Below are positions 23,252-36,800 of a stretch of DNA of 64,000 nt, in pieces. Where the stretch lies: the NCBI GenBank assembly GCA_021234155.1, contig JAJEKV010000040.1, positions 5,109,229 through 5,173,228 of the forward strand. The letters run 5' to 3'. The notes beneath the pieces are model-generated. The model made no database searches. It had not been told where the DNA came from and saw nothing but the letters and a program-made list of their open reading frames with translations. The position numbers and the translations under genes were made by a program. This stretch comes from Isoetes taiwanensis (taxonomy: Eukaryota > Streptophyta > Lycopodiopsida > Isoetales > Isoetaceae). Position 1 is the first letter of the stretch. Each line of letters starts with the position of its first letter.

Positions 23252-24679
23252 AACACCTAATTTTCTTGATAAAATAGGTACCATCTCTAAGCCTAAATAT
23301 TAGCCAATGAATTTTCATTTACGCTTCTCATGTTGGAGTATTTATATTGCCCATGACCATTAGTTGGAATCTCAAAACTTCCTTTTCGGATGGCAAGACT
23401 TCAAACATAAAGATCTTTCCAACTTGTCAATGCCTATTTTTTTCGGCATATAAGTAGAATATGTAAATATGCCATTAGATCTCCAGGTATGCTCAACATA
23501 TGCCAGAACATGTGAAAACTACCCTCCCCTAACGAATTGCCTATTAAAATGGGTACAATCCAAAAACCCCTTAGAGCTCTTATAGGTTCACATTTGATTT
23601 GACGAATCCTGATCGTTTTAGAAGTTTCATCATAAAAATTTCTATGACAACTATACACCTTTTGTATTTGAGTACGTTCATGACAATATCTAAAACTAAT
23701 TTTGTATAAAGTTTATCCATAAAGCAAAGTTTAGATTTTGGTTAAGTGGTGACCCACTAGTCCTAGAACAAATAAGTCTTGACTTCAAAGCCACCCAAAG
23801 TTGCATTCGATGTAAGGTGATTGGGGAGCAAGACCAAATTAGCAATGTGTATAGGTCATATATCCAATCGGATGCTGCTAATGTGGCATAAATCGATATC
23901 GTGTGTATGACATATGTCCAATCGGATGCTACCAATGTTGCATAAACCTAATCTTCTTAGCCATAAGATATGATAGATACTATTTCTAAGTTTTGAAAAA
24001 TCTGTATTCTACCAGTCACTATAGTTTTTTGTATGCTTCTCATGTTGGAATATTTGTATTGCCAATGATGGATTTCAATGGCTAGGGTCTTAGATGTCCT
24101 TTTTCAAATAGTCAAGATCCAACTGGACCTCAAAGCTAGATGCATGCCCAACTTGTAAGATATTTAGCATAGAATATGCAAGTATACCATCAAATCTTTA
24201 GATATGTTTAGGATATGTCAAACATGATAAAACTCTCCTTTCCTATCAAACTGCCCATGAAAAATGGCCAATCTAAAGAGCCCTTAGAGATCTTAAGGAA
24301 TCACATTCTATTTAACTAATCATGATTTTCTCATAAGCTTTCATAATCAGAATCTTCAAAACTCTAATAATCTAGCCTAAAGTTTATCCATAGGGCAAAG
24401 TTCATCGGTGTTTGGTCTACTGGTAATGCATTAGTTCTAGCAACTATAGGTCTCGAGTTTGAGACCACTAGAATTGCACTCTGAATTGTTGAGCGTCAAA
24501 TCCCACAGATGCAATGTAAAGTGATTGGGTGTAGGGCCCAACCGAGCAATGTTAGTGTGGTGTGTGGTCATATGTCCAGTTGGATGCTGCAATGTAAAGT
24601 GGTTGGGGGCAGGGCTCAACCGAGCAATGTAGTGTGGTGAGCCAGTTGGATGCTGCTTAGTGGCATGACGTTAAAACAA
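23252..24679. repeat. Tandem pair of ~700-bp repeats with SINE-like 3' parts
   Basis: Copy a (23252-23943) and copy b (23944-24679) share, in order, 'AACCTAAT.TTCTT', 'CTTCTCATGTTGGA.TATTT', 'GTATAC/GTATGC..TCA', 'AAAGTTTATCCATA..GCAAAGTT', then a tRNA-like head and 'CAATCGGATGCTGCTAATG'. In copy b the head has TTTGGTCTACTGGTAATGCA (24411-24430, A-box-like) and GGTCTCGAGTTTGAGACC (24449-24466, B-box-like). Identity is low (roughly 65-70% by eye), so the duplication is old. A third, short match is at 16518-16578. Confidence 0.6.
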
Positions 24680-24683
24680 CTAT

Positions 24684-24731
<48 letters not shown>

Positions 24732-24744
24732 ATATACACACACA
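24680..24744. repeat. (TATC)n microsatellite
   Basis: About 12 CTAT units run into TATATACACACACA. It follows the end of the SINE-like copy directly, as tails of retroposons often do, and ends about 75 bases before the first visible receptor-kinase exon. Confidence 0.9.
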
Positions 24745-24817
24745 TTACTAGTGATTGGAATAACTTGTTTGAACACTTCGAAATCAACAATTAATAGGGA
24801 CAATTTTGACAATACAG

Positions 24818-24892
24818 GTATCTTGATGGAAGTGGCGTGTCCGACTTATCAATGCCATCAAGTTTGGCACATTTGGAAGCACTAAATGAATT
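24818..24892 (+). CDS. Receptor kinase exon: LRR a (75 nt)
   Basis: Acceptor AATACAG precedes and donor GTATGT follows. It reads [16 protein letters not shown] then AHLEALNEL, split TT|G at the 3' end. GSGVS is a conserved start of this LRR in the LRR-VIII family. It is one codon longer than its neighbours. Confidence 0.85.
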
Positions 24893-27800
24893 GTATGTTT
24901 CTAAATTACATATTAAAGTACTGCAATAAATATCTAAATTTTCTATTATATGACTTGAGCAGGTCATTCCGTGATTGCGGCTTCAGTGGCACAATGCCAA
25001 CTCAAATTGGGCATCTAGCAAATCTCACTTATTTGTATGAAATGATATAACATATTTAGCTCTTTATGTATATTTCAAATGATTTATTAAAGTGTTGTTC
25101 AGGGACTTGAGCTTCAACAATTTCACAGGTGAAATACCACATACATTCGGATCATTAACTCGCTTGAAACATTTGTAAGCACTATATCTCTTTCTCCCGA
25201 GCTCCGGAACACGGACGTTGTGCCATTATCTCTCAAGATTGTATTTTATTGCTATTAGGACCTGCAGAGCAGTTAGGTTTCTCAAACCATAAGATAGGAT
25301 GAGATTTTTGACAAGGGAAATGATACAATAGTAGATTCAAAGTAAATTGTCCTTAAGCTCACCCATAGAACATCGAATAAAATTGAAAACGGACTAAGTC
25401 AATTTGGGTATGGGAATATAGGAATTTTTTTATACATGAGGATTAACTTTGAAGTGAATAGGTGATGCAACTAACAAGAAAAATGAATCAACTAAAAAAT
25501 TGAACATAACGTTTCTAACTAAAACACTATCATGATTGATAAATTTTGAACTTCATAATCACATGAACCAAAATCAGAAATACGGAGTTCACAGTAAATC
25601 AATAATGGATTATCTTGGCATCATCATCATTCAGAGAGATAAATGCATGATGAATAATTGAAATTTAGGTTGGAATCATAGACTTGATAGAAGTAATTGT
25701 ATAGTCTTAGATCACCAGAAGTAAGTAAGTAAGGGGTATTTTATTGTCAATCGACCCTAGGGTCTTGTGACATAAGATAAGATAAGATAACAACACTATG
25801 TAGTATGAGCACTGCATCAACGCCATGTTTCGCTACTTAATTTTACAATGGCAGCTGCCTATGTAGACTACAGGCTATAGGGATCTTGATGAAAGAAACT
25901 CCATTCTTTTAGGGAAAAAATCACTCAACCTATGACTGTATATCCGAGGACATTGAATTACGTGACCTCATTTTCTTTATTCACTTTCTTATTTGCCAAG
26001 GGTTTAATTCACTTTCTTATTTTGGTCATTGGGTATCTGCTACAAGCTTTTTTATGATGTCTAGGTCAAAAAAATTGAAGAAAATATGTTTGGCATGGGA
26101 ATTTATAAACCTTGATTTATCTCACGATCATTGATCTTGATTTAGACCCTTTTTCGGTGTTGAACAAACCTATAGTTTTTGGGAATGGTTTTTTTTTTCC
26201 TTTTTTTTTTGTTTTTTTTAGGGGAGGTTTGTGTTTGTAATGCCCCTATCTAGCAAAACTTACCCGAAGGTTTCACCTATTCCAAAGGGGATACACCATG
26301 TGCGTTAATGGTGTCCACAAAAACCCCTCCATATTCGCCTTATCTAGGGTTCAAAAACACACCCTTATCGTATACATATTACACTAGAGTGCCCCTAAAA
26401 AACTCCATATTTCTGTATGTATACGTATGGTTTAATTTGAAGAAAACCCACCCCAATTAACTTACATGCTATATACGGCTTACATTATGTAAAACCCTTG
26501 GGGAATGGGTTAGAAAACTGACACATCTTCTGAATGAAGTAAACAAATGATCAAATAGTCTTTAAAAGCAGCTCGTTTAGGAAGGGAAATGCACTGACAT
26601 TTAATGATACAACAATGATCAAGGTAAAAAAAGGGTTAAATGTAGCCTTGTAATTGTAAAATTGGAGATGCCCTTGAATTGAATGCTTAAGAATAGAATA
26701 GAATAGAATAGAAGCACGAGACAATAAAAGTTATACCAATAAGAAGCCTCTAAGTGAACTCTAAAATCATATATTTATTATAAGCAAAAGTTCAATATGT
26801 TAAGCCTACCAGCCATCTTAGCTTTAGTGCATTTTGCTCACAACACCTTGGCCTCAACTCATTCTTTATCGTCACCCCATATAAACTTCTGATTGTACGA
26901 AATAATTCATCCATCTTATACTGAGAAGCTAACCAAGCAAGCCATGCAGACGTAATTGCGGCTAGAAACTTAGCCACCACACTAGGCAGTGCCAAGTTGT
27001 AACAAAATAAATGCTTCTGTAGCCTGTGAATTATTTCATCTCTAGTGCATCTAGAAATGGGAAGGTAATCTCAAAAGTACCAACAGGTTCAAAAGAAAAA
27101 TAAAGCCAGAAGCCTTTCAGATCTCAAGGGCAACACACAATACCACAAACGGTGGATAATGTGGTATTCCAACATGAAGCACGATAATGGGATATAATGG
27201 AGGCATGGCTCGTACAAACATAACAATGGTCTTCACTGCCAATCATTGGTTTCAATTGCTAGTTATCTTTTGTTAAATAATATTTAATAATTTCGAACTT
27301 CATTTGATGCAAGAGACATGCAACACATATGGACACGCTGCAGGTTCCAATTACAATGTATATAAGTAGGTTCTTGCACTGGAATAAATGGCAGATAAGG
27401 TAGAGATGGTAATGGACGAACACAAACCTCCCAAAAGCACTTGTTGCAAGGTGATGATCGTAGGCTGCTACAGACGTAAATGACATGTCATCATGAGCCT
27501 TAAATATGCACATTGTTGATGTCACAGAGAAGGAAGATTGTTCAAACATAGAGGAAACATATTTTTTCATCCAAATGTCATGCATATACAGCTTGATATT
27601 ATTATATCGGTTGCTACAGTGGGTGCAACTAGGTCAGATCTCCCTCGACATTTCTTAGTGCACTTTAACGTCGAACTTTCTCGGCTACGTGTCATGTGTT
27701 ACAGAAGTCAGCTAAAGGGCACTATTTGTTCAGTACAAGAAGACTTCACTTCATTTCAACTTAGTAAAAGAGAGGAAGAGCTACACAAAACAAGTGAAGC

Positions 27801-30800
27801 AAGACAATAAAAAATTCTTCTATTCTCTTTATTTGTGGCATTGACTTTTTTGGTCAACCTCTCGCCTTTTGCCCCCATCCGTGGGTACCCTTCTGATCCT
27901 TTCTGGCTTCCTTTCTTCCCCCCTCTCCACTTAACTAGTTTTATTCCTTGCTTGTCTTATCCTCAATAGTTGCATCATATATCACTATTGGACCTAGCAT
28001 TTCCTCGTTGCCCTTCCCCTTTCCCCTCTTCGCTCATTTATACTTTTCTTCTAGAATTCTTCCATGTTTTCCAAATGCTGGGATAGCTCTTGCAAATGTG
28101 CATCCCTTCCTCTTTTTAATACACTCCAACATTCTCTACCCTACCAGAATTCCTATATGATTGAGTTCCCTTGCTTTTAACAACTCCTTGTGTAGATTCT
28201 CGCCATGTAGGCTCAAGCACGCGCCTTGATCTTCATTATATTCTTCAACTTGGTCTGCTTTGATTAATCTATCCTTCGCTACCAATGTTCTTTAGGATCA
28301 ATGCTTATATGTCTTGGTCCGCCCCTTTATACTGGCATGCACTGCCTATGCTTCGATGCAACAATCCGGAATGTGTCCTCATGAGGCTTTTAGCAATCAG
28401 ATATCCTAACATGATGCCTAATATTATTATGCTCCTCATATCCAGCTAGATGAGATTTAATCACATGCTTGCCAATCATTTAAATCACCATATTTATTTT
28501 CTAGGGCAACCAACCTTTCTACGATATTTTTCTTTTCCTTCAACGCCCTCCTTTTGTCGTTGGATGTCTTTCTTCTCGTGGTTTCTTTAACTTGCACCTT
28601 GTCCTCGATCATTTCTATTGCCTCCTTTTAATCTTGACGATTAGTGCTATTGCATATAGTGTATCCATCTTCGGTAGCCTACCCTCCAATTGAGCCAGGG
28701 TCTTGATTGCTTGGTGACTTGGTTTGATCCTCTTTATTAGCTAACTCTATCGTCTTTGTATGAGACACTGCTCTACCTCCTTGAAGTGTTGGCATCTTAT
28801 TGTTCCCTTTTTGAGTAATATGTTTTAGGAGCATATGCCTCATTCCCACCTCTTTGGGCTTATAAAAGAGAAATAATAGTTGGTTGGATCCAACTGTTGT
28901 ACCTTGGTGGATGGTCAGGGGTTATCCTCGTCATCTATATACATAGTTTTTCCTTTTATGCTATCCCATCATATAAGAGTTTATAAACGTTTAACAAGTC
29001 ATAGTTCCCCATAGCTGATGGATGAAGCATCAACTGGACGGTGGTATCTTGGTGGCTGGCCAAAGGTATCTCTCTATCCTGACTCTTAGGTTCTCCTCCC
29101 ACGTTGTCGTATTGTCCTCGCTTACAAGCTGTGAGATAATGTTATTTCTCATTTCTCAGGTTGTACCCATGTTATCTGGTGGGCTATAGGTTTTCATCAC
29201 TATCCTGACACTTAGCTCCCCCCACTACTCTTGTATCCTCGTGGGTTTACCAGATTGTCTTCTTCTTACATATGTTTGATCTATATTTCAACAAACTCTC
29301 TCTAATATTGGATAATCCAGACTCACTTTGCAATAAAAGATACTGATTATTACTCTAAACTTTAAATTACCAATATATCCACCTTTGCAATTGTAATCCC
29401 ACCAATCAAATGTTAAGTAGGGATATGATTGTACAGACTTCAAAAAGACACATTTATGAATATCAGGGAGACTTATTTGTTACCCAATTCCATACTCAGC
29501 TCCTTTATAGCAAAATATTTACCATGTTAACAATGACAACAAAAGCCCCAAGAAAAGCATAGCCCACATGTGGCCTGCAACTGATCTTCTTTTTACTCCC
29601 CTTCCTCGTTGTTTGAATCATCTCCATCATCCTCCCTGCATACCTTCATGTTTTGGTCTGCGTTGTCGCAACTATCTGCCCTTGATATTCTTTCATGGCA
29701 CTAAAAAGTGAAAAGAAGCATCCAATCACCCGTGCCTTTCGATGTAGCTTCGATGAAAAGTCGCTTCCCTAATTTCTGACCAAGCCTTAGGAGCCAATTT
29801 TGTTGCTTGCCCTCCGTTTCAATGCGGGCCAAACTGGGTTAAGTGGGTTGGGTTGGAAACAAAACCAACAAAATTTTCTCCCATCTCCTAAGACGAGTTC
29901 ATCGTTATCCTTCAATTTTCTTCTTGTCATTTCCATTTCTAATGCAATTTTCAGCATCCATTATCTTCTTGAAAGCCTCCACATCATCGTCTGTAAAGTT
30001 AAGCATGTGATTTAGCACATGTACCCAACTTCTTCCATTTGAGTGAGATGGTGAAGGCAAGAACACTCTAGAAGTGAACTCAAGCCATCCATCTCTCGCC
30101 TCTTTATTTGTTGGCATTGATGATCATCTCATATCTATTCCTTTGCCAATCAATCTATGTCTAGGACCCAACAAACAAGAAGACACCAGACAGAATCAGA
30201 CTAGAAAGAAAGACAAATGCGAGCGGGTTGTCAAATCCTTCTGTTTGTAGCTATATATGGAAAGAGCCCTAATTTGTTTTTTTCCTCATATTTTCTACAT
30301 ATTCTTCGTTTTTCCTCTTCTTCTTTATATAAAAAAGCTTTATACTATGTTTTATTATTCTGTATTATATTATACCTTTTCCACAAATCCAGCATACTTG
30401 TTCATGGTTTGGTTTCTCCTTCTTTGTTGCATCCAATCTAGAGCTCATTTTCCCATTCTAATCCTATGTGTAATCGACACCGCTTTTCAATAAATACATA
30501 TTGTGGTTCAATTTTTCATTGTACCATTGAAGCGATGTTTTTTTAATTTATGTTCTCTAATTCTAACATGCACTCTATGCCGTCATTGGGCCAACACTAT
30601 TTCCGTATTTATGTTGCTCATTGGGCGAAAGTAGAGTATCTTTTGCTTCCTTATACAGATGAATAATTCTCACTCATTTGTCATCAATTTTTTAATATAT
30701 GTACAAACTAACTATCTTCTTATATTATTATCCTATATATCTTATTTTATAAAATTATAAATTATACCATATGTCCGTTGTGAATGGTGCCCTAGATCGG

Positions 30801-33800
30801 ACGGTTGAGAATTTGATGGATCAACGGTGAAGATGACGCGTGCGTGTTTTCAACCAAAATTTCACCTTGATCGTTGCTTCAATACGATTCGCTCAATCCG
30901 ACAGTTAAAGGGTGAAAGGGAAAAGGGAAAAAGGGAAAAGGGAGGAAAGAAGGAAAGGGAACATGGAAAGGAAAGAGAAAGGGGCATGGAAAAGATAAAG
31001 GGAAAAGCAAGGGAGAAGGGGGAGAGCAAAACGAACACTGAGAAAGGGGAAGAGAATAAGGGTGGGGAAAGGTAGAAAAGGGAAGGGAAAGGGAAAAGAA
31101 AAAGAGAGGGGAAAAGGGAAAAAGGCATGAGGGAGGAAGAGAAAAGGAGGAAAAGAGAAGTGGAAAAAAGGAAGAGGGAAAGGTGGGAGGAAAGGGGAAA
31201 AGGGAAAAGGAAAAGAACAAAGTAGGGAGGAAAGGGAAGTAAAACTGCTACGAGAAAAAGGGAAGAGGGAAGGGGTTGGCAAAGGGAAGGAAGAAAGGGC
31301 ACTGTAAAAAGGGGAAGAGAAATAAAGGGAAGGGAAAAAAGACATGAGAAAAAAGAAAAAGGAAAAAGGAAAAAAGAAAAAAAAAAAGCAGAAAAGAGGG
31401 AAATGGAAGGGAAAAAGGGCAGGAAAAAAAGCGGAAGAGAGAAAGGGTCAGGAGAGGAGGAAAATGGAAGGGAAAAAGGCCATTGGTAAAAAAGAAAGGA
31501 AAAAAAAGGGGAAGGAAGAAAGGGACGCGAAACACGAAGGGGATGGGATGGGAGAAAAGGAAAATTAAAAAAAGATAAAAAGAAAAAGGGAATGTGAAAA
31601 GGGGAGGGGAAAAAAGCGAAGGGGGAGATAGAAAAAGGGAAAAGCGAGGAGGGGAAAAATAGAAAAGGCAAACGTGAAAAAAGGGGAAAAAGCAAATGGA
31701 AAAAGGCAAAAGGGAAAAAAGGGGGTAAAATGGGAAAGTAGAAAGGGGAGGTGAACGAAAAGGAAGAGCAAAATAGAAAAAGAAAAAGAGAAGGAAAAAA
31801 AGGGAAAATGGGGGAGTGGAGGGAGGCGAGGGAAAATGTGAAGAAAGGGGAAAAGAGGAGTGAAAAAGAACATGTAAAAATAGAAGAGAAAAGGGACATG
31901 GGAAAAAAGGGAAGAGGGAAAGGGTGAGGAAAGGGGAAAATGGAAGGAAAAATAGGCATGGAAGAAGGGAAAGGGAAAGGGAAAGGAACAGGAAAAGGAC
32001 ACTAGGGCTTGAGAAAGGGGAAAAAGAAAAGGTAAGCAAAAGGAAAGGGGAAAGGGGGAAGGAAAACTTGAAAAAAAAAAGGCACGGGGAAAAAGGAAAG
32101 AGGGAAAGGGGAAAGGAAAGGGAAAAGAGGCAACTACAAATTGGAGAAAAGGGAATGGAAAAATAGAAAAGAAAAAATGGGGAAGCAGAAAACAGAAAAG
32201 GGAAACGGGAGAAATGGAATAATGGAAAAAGAAAAAGGTAAATTGAAAAATGTAAAAAGGGAAAAGGGGCAAGGGGAAAATAGAAAAAATAAAAGTAGAC
32301 AAAGGCAAAAGCAAAAGTCAAAAGGTAAGGGGAAGCGAGAAATGTGGTTGAATGCTCTTGATTATCTAATTTTAAAAACGTGAATCCATTTAACAATTGC
32401 TCTAGTATATCATTTACAGTTTCAAGATATTTTTTTTTTGAAGAATATAGGAATATATTAAACCACTAGAATGTGATCAAGTACAATGATAAATGTGGTG
32501 CTAAGAAATGAAGTGCCCATCATGATTCACAATCTGTAGGAATGTCGACCAAATTTCCCGCTTAACTGTGCCAGACAAGCTTGAGACTTGGTAAGCCTGC
32601 CACAACTTATGCCTCAAGATCGGAACCAACCGAAAAGGGCTAAGCACTGCATTCTGGAAGACCTTCGCTCTCCGTCTTTTCCAAATCAACCACGGCCAAG
32701 CTCGATAAATGGAACGCCTCGCCGCTTGGCTACACGACCAACCGCTAGGAAAGACTCCCATGAGAAGCTTCGATCGCACGTTGAAGACCCAAAGAGGGTT
32801 TCACCCAGACCAAGCTGCCCCTACCTCGCGGGCATAGGACAAAGTAGTGCTCAATGGTCTCTGCCCCCCACATAGAGGGCATGTTTCCGCACCGAGGCTT
32901 GGACCCGCGGTAATTCTGACATTCACCCCCGAGGCTACTGCAAGATCCGCCATAGAAGGGTAATGGATTTTAGGAGGAGGCAATGTATTCCACGCCCACT
33001 TCCATCGGGTGGCGGGCCACTTACTCCCCTCGAAGCTTAAGTGACCACTTATCCGGCTGGCGCAATGTGTCCCCAAGCTTAGAAGCCCATAAGATGATGC
33101 TACAAACCGAGATGCATCAAGTCCACTATGCGACTTCCAAACGCCGACCGACTTTGAGAAGACAACCGCGAATGGAATAGCATTCGCACTCGCCCAAGTC
33201 CGAATGTCCCAAATAAGGCCAAATCGATCCCTAAAAACTCCCACGGCGCCAGATGACCCTCCCAATACCACCACGGATGGATGTTACCCCCGCAGCAATC
33301 CATCGGCGCCGAAAATACCGGGTGTAGGGAAGAGGCCAAGGGAGATGCGTAATCCAAGGGTACCCAAAGAAAGGGCGATGAGGCTACCATACACCCGCTA
33401 GGGTCCAATGAAAAGAGAACCTTGACCACCTTCCAGTGCCTTGAGGAGACCTTTAAGAAAAGGCGGCATGAGGGAATGGCCGCGAAATCCTCAAACAGAG
33501 CCCACGGCAATCGAGCCGGAATTGCCGGCTTCCTAAACACAATAGAGTGACGAAGCGACCGCGCTAACAGAGCTAATCCCGGGATTGTTGCTCCCGCAAC
33601 AACCGCCGATGAATTTCGACACTGTAACCTTCGTGGTGCAAGGACACATCAAGCATACCTAAGCCCCCGCTTTCTTCGACGCACACACTTCCACCATGCG
33701 ACCTTCACCGTAGCCCCTCCTCATTTCCTCCCCAAACAAAATTGCTAATGGTGTCATCCAACTCCTTAACCACACTTTCTCGGGCGCAGCATGCGGAGGT

Positions 33801-36800
33801 CACAGAAACATGAGTGCTACAAAGCACCGACTTGGCTATCGTAATCCTACCAGCCATGGTGAGTTTACTTCCCTCCACCAGCCTCGATGTCGCTTAAGAT
33901 TCTCAGAATGTCTCCTACCAAATTGTCCTAGCATTAATGCAAGCCAAATGGTATGCCTAACAGTTTGGCACCGTGGTGTGGTGGTAAGAGCCCAGTGGAA
34001 ACCGACTCAACCACGCAGAGGAGGTTCCTCCAGCACTACATGGCCGAAAGCACTTCACCGCCACAAGCACCCCGGTTAAAGAAAAGGCATCCAAAATATT
34101 CTTGGTCTGCCCGAGATTGACTCATCTTCATGAAGAAAGAGGAATGTATCATTCGCAAATTGATTGCAAACCTCGCTATGATCCATCATCCATGCGAGAC
34201 CTTGCACCACATTGTCGCGAATCGCCACCAAAAAGTCATGAGAGAGCTTCGCCACTATAGTGAATGTGAAGGGGGGCCAACTGACATCCCCGCCTAATGC
34301 CTCTACCACCGAGAAGATTGAAGAGGTCTCACCGACACCACACACCCGCCTCAGCGCACACGCAGCAGCTTCATAACCGCTTTCCTTGAAACTAGGTCCG
34401 CACCCAAAGGCTCAGATCATATCCGCCAAGAACCGCCAGCCTAACACCGCCATAAGCCTTGGCAAAATCCAAATTTTAAGAAAACAAGGGTCTGCCTCAT
34501 CCCACGAGCCCAATGCACTCCCTCAAAAGCAGCCTACATTATGAAGAATGTTCCACTGTGGTATAAAACCGCATCGCTTCGCACTAATGGCCTGAACTAG
34601 TACTGGCTTAAGCCTCTCAGCCAAAGCCTTAGCAATGATTTTATACACTACAGACAACAGAGTAATAGGCCTCCAGTCATTGATGGTTTTAGGATGCTTA
34701 CACTTGGGTATAAGTGAAATACAACCTGTATTCAGCAGAAGATGCATCGAGTTATTCCCCAAAAGATCCACATACACCTGCACCACCGAGTCCCCCACCC
34801 ATTCCCAGTACTTCTGAAAATGTTGGGCACCTTAACTAGAATAATATAATGTTATACCGTCTTGGATCAAGCCCTAAATCGAATGGTCAAGATCATTTGA
34901 TTGCATCCGAAGGCCGAGATTTATCATACGACTACACATTACCGTGATTGGAACTGATCTATTAAGGGAGAAAAGAAAAAGAAAAAGGGAAGATGAAAGG
35001 GAAAAAAAGAAGAGCAAAAAGGCACGGGAAAAAAGGGAAGAGAAAAAGGGCATCGAGAAATGGGAAAGAGAGAAAGGGTGAGAAAAGGGAAAAAGGGTGG
35101 TAAAGGGAAAGGGAAAGGAAAATGGAAACGGAAAGGGAAAGGGAAAGGGAAAGGGGAAAGGAAGGGAAAAAGGCACCGAGAACAAGGAAAGAGGGAAAGG
35201 GGAAAAGAGAACAAGGGAAGAAAAAAGGGGAACAAGAAATGGTGGTAGAGAGGGAAAGGAAAAAGGGCATGGGAAAAAGAAAAGAGAAAGAAAAAGGAAA
35301 AGGGAGTAGGAAAGAGGGAAAGGGAAGGGAAAAAGGAAACATGAGGAAAAGAGGAAGAGAGAACGGGGGAAATGGCACAGACAAAAGGGGGCGAGGGAAG
35401 GTGGAGAAAGGGAAAAATGGAAGGGAAAAGAGCATGGTAAAAGGGAAAGGGAAAAGAAAAAGAGGAAGAGGGTTGAGATCATTTGATAGCATCCAAATTC
35501 CAAGACTTACTACACAATTTTACCACCAAAGAAAAAGGAAGGAGGAATGGGGGAACGTAAAGGGCAAAATAGCATGGGAAAAAGGGAAAGACGGAGAGGA
35601 GACAGGCAAAAAGGGAATGGGGAAAAGCTTCAAGGGAAAAACCATAGCAGTAATAAGTATGCTGGCACGCTGTACAATTGTATAGGACAGTTCAATACCA
35701 TCCCGGAGGACACAACTGAGTCCGTGCATCCATAACTTCATGGAGGTATGACCCCAACAAACCGACTGATGCCGTATTCAATAACTCATGCAATGGCTGG
35801 CCAGGCACTAGTAATCAAACATCGGATATGGGCAAACACTGGGCAGATCTGGAGGGCATGACATTCATCTTCAATGGCGCCCTGGTGGCAACACTGGCAA
35901 AGCCTTTCCTCCCCTGCTTCCCGAGCCCAACGTCCTATTTCAATGCGGAAACGATGTGCACCCGTGCGAATGGAAGCTATAAGTCTGTGCTTTTTCATGG
36001 GCAAATGGGTGTACAAGTACTGGTGTGGGCCTCTCGTGAGCCTAGGATTGACTTGTTGCTGATAGTGTGCCAGCTTAACGCGCGTCAGAGCATCTGTATC
36101 CCAGAGCTTGCGAAAGAAAGTAGCATCTAGTAGGTACAGCTTAAGTGCCTTGTGATCTTTCTTTGTCCTTACATATACGCATCTGTTTGCCTGTACACCC
36201 CAGCGTGAGATCCACTGAGCTTGCTTGTCCTTCCAGCAGGCTTTGAGACATTGGGAACCCATTGCCATGGCCAAAGCAAGGTTGGGCAAATGTGTATCAC
36301 CCATAGCGACCACCTTCTGGAAGTAAATGATATGGCGTTCCAATGCAGCTCGTTGAAGGGGTAGAAAACCTGTCTCCTGGAGTAGGATCTGGTATGGAAC
36401 TGTGGGCTTTACGCCAAGGGCTCATGCCAAGAAGGCTTTCTGCACCTGTTCGAGGTCATTCTAGGTGTTGAGGGATATCACCGGACCCCACACTTCTGCC
36501 CTATACAAGAGGACCGTCTCGACCAAGGCCCGAAACAAGTGTGACTGGTAGCCCCAAGCATACAACTCTGCCTTGTGGCTGTTGTTCTGCATGGCATATA
36601 GTGCTCTCCAACCCGTCGTGACCCGCAACCTGATGGTAGCATCCCAGTGGGTGGTAGCAGAGAACTCGATCCCCAAGTACTTGTAGGTCGGAGCCACCTC
36701 TACATCTTGTCCCTGGTAAGTGAATGAGGGAAGCCTTGGCTGACGGGATGATGAAACTAGCAGCAGCCTCTACTCCTCGAGGTTAGGCCTGCTCACAAGC

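Noticed and set aside
24818-25174. Treating the LRR exons as part of the captured fragment at 48.6 kb
   Set aside because: Exon structure (72-nt, phase 2) and sequence fit the malectin/kinase gene, while the captured LRRs are on one continuous exon of another LRR class.
32141-32383. Lys/Glu/Arg-rich plus-strand frame that looks like a nuclear basic protein
   Set aside because: Pure consequence of GGGAAAA-type repeats.
30862-32396. Minus-strand open frames of up to 382 codons rich in Phe, Ser, Pro and Leu
   Set aside because: They are direct translations of the polypurine/polypyrimidine tract; frames overlap in all phases and have no domain or normal residue use. The same holds for 34874-35503, 51896-52633 and 59312-60047.
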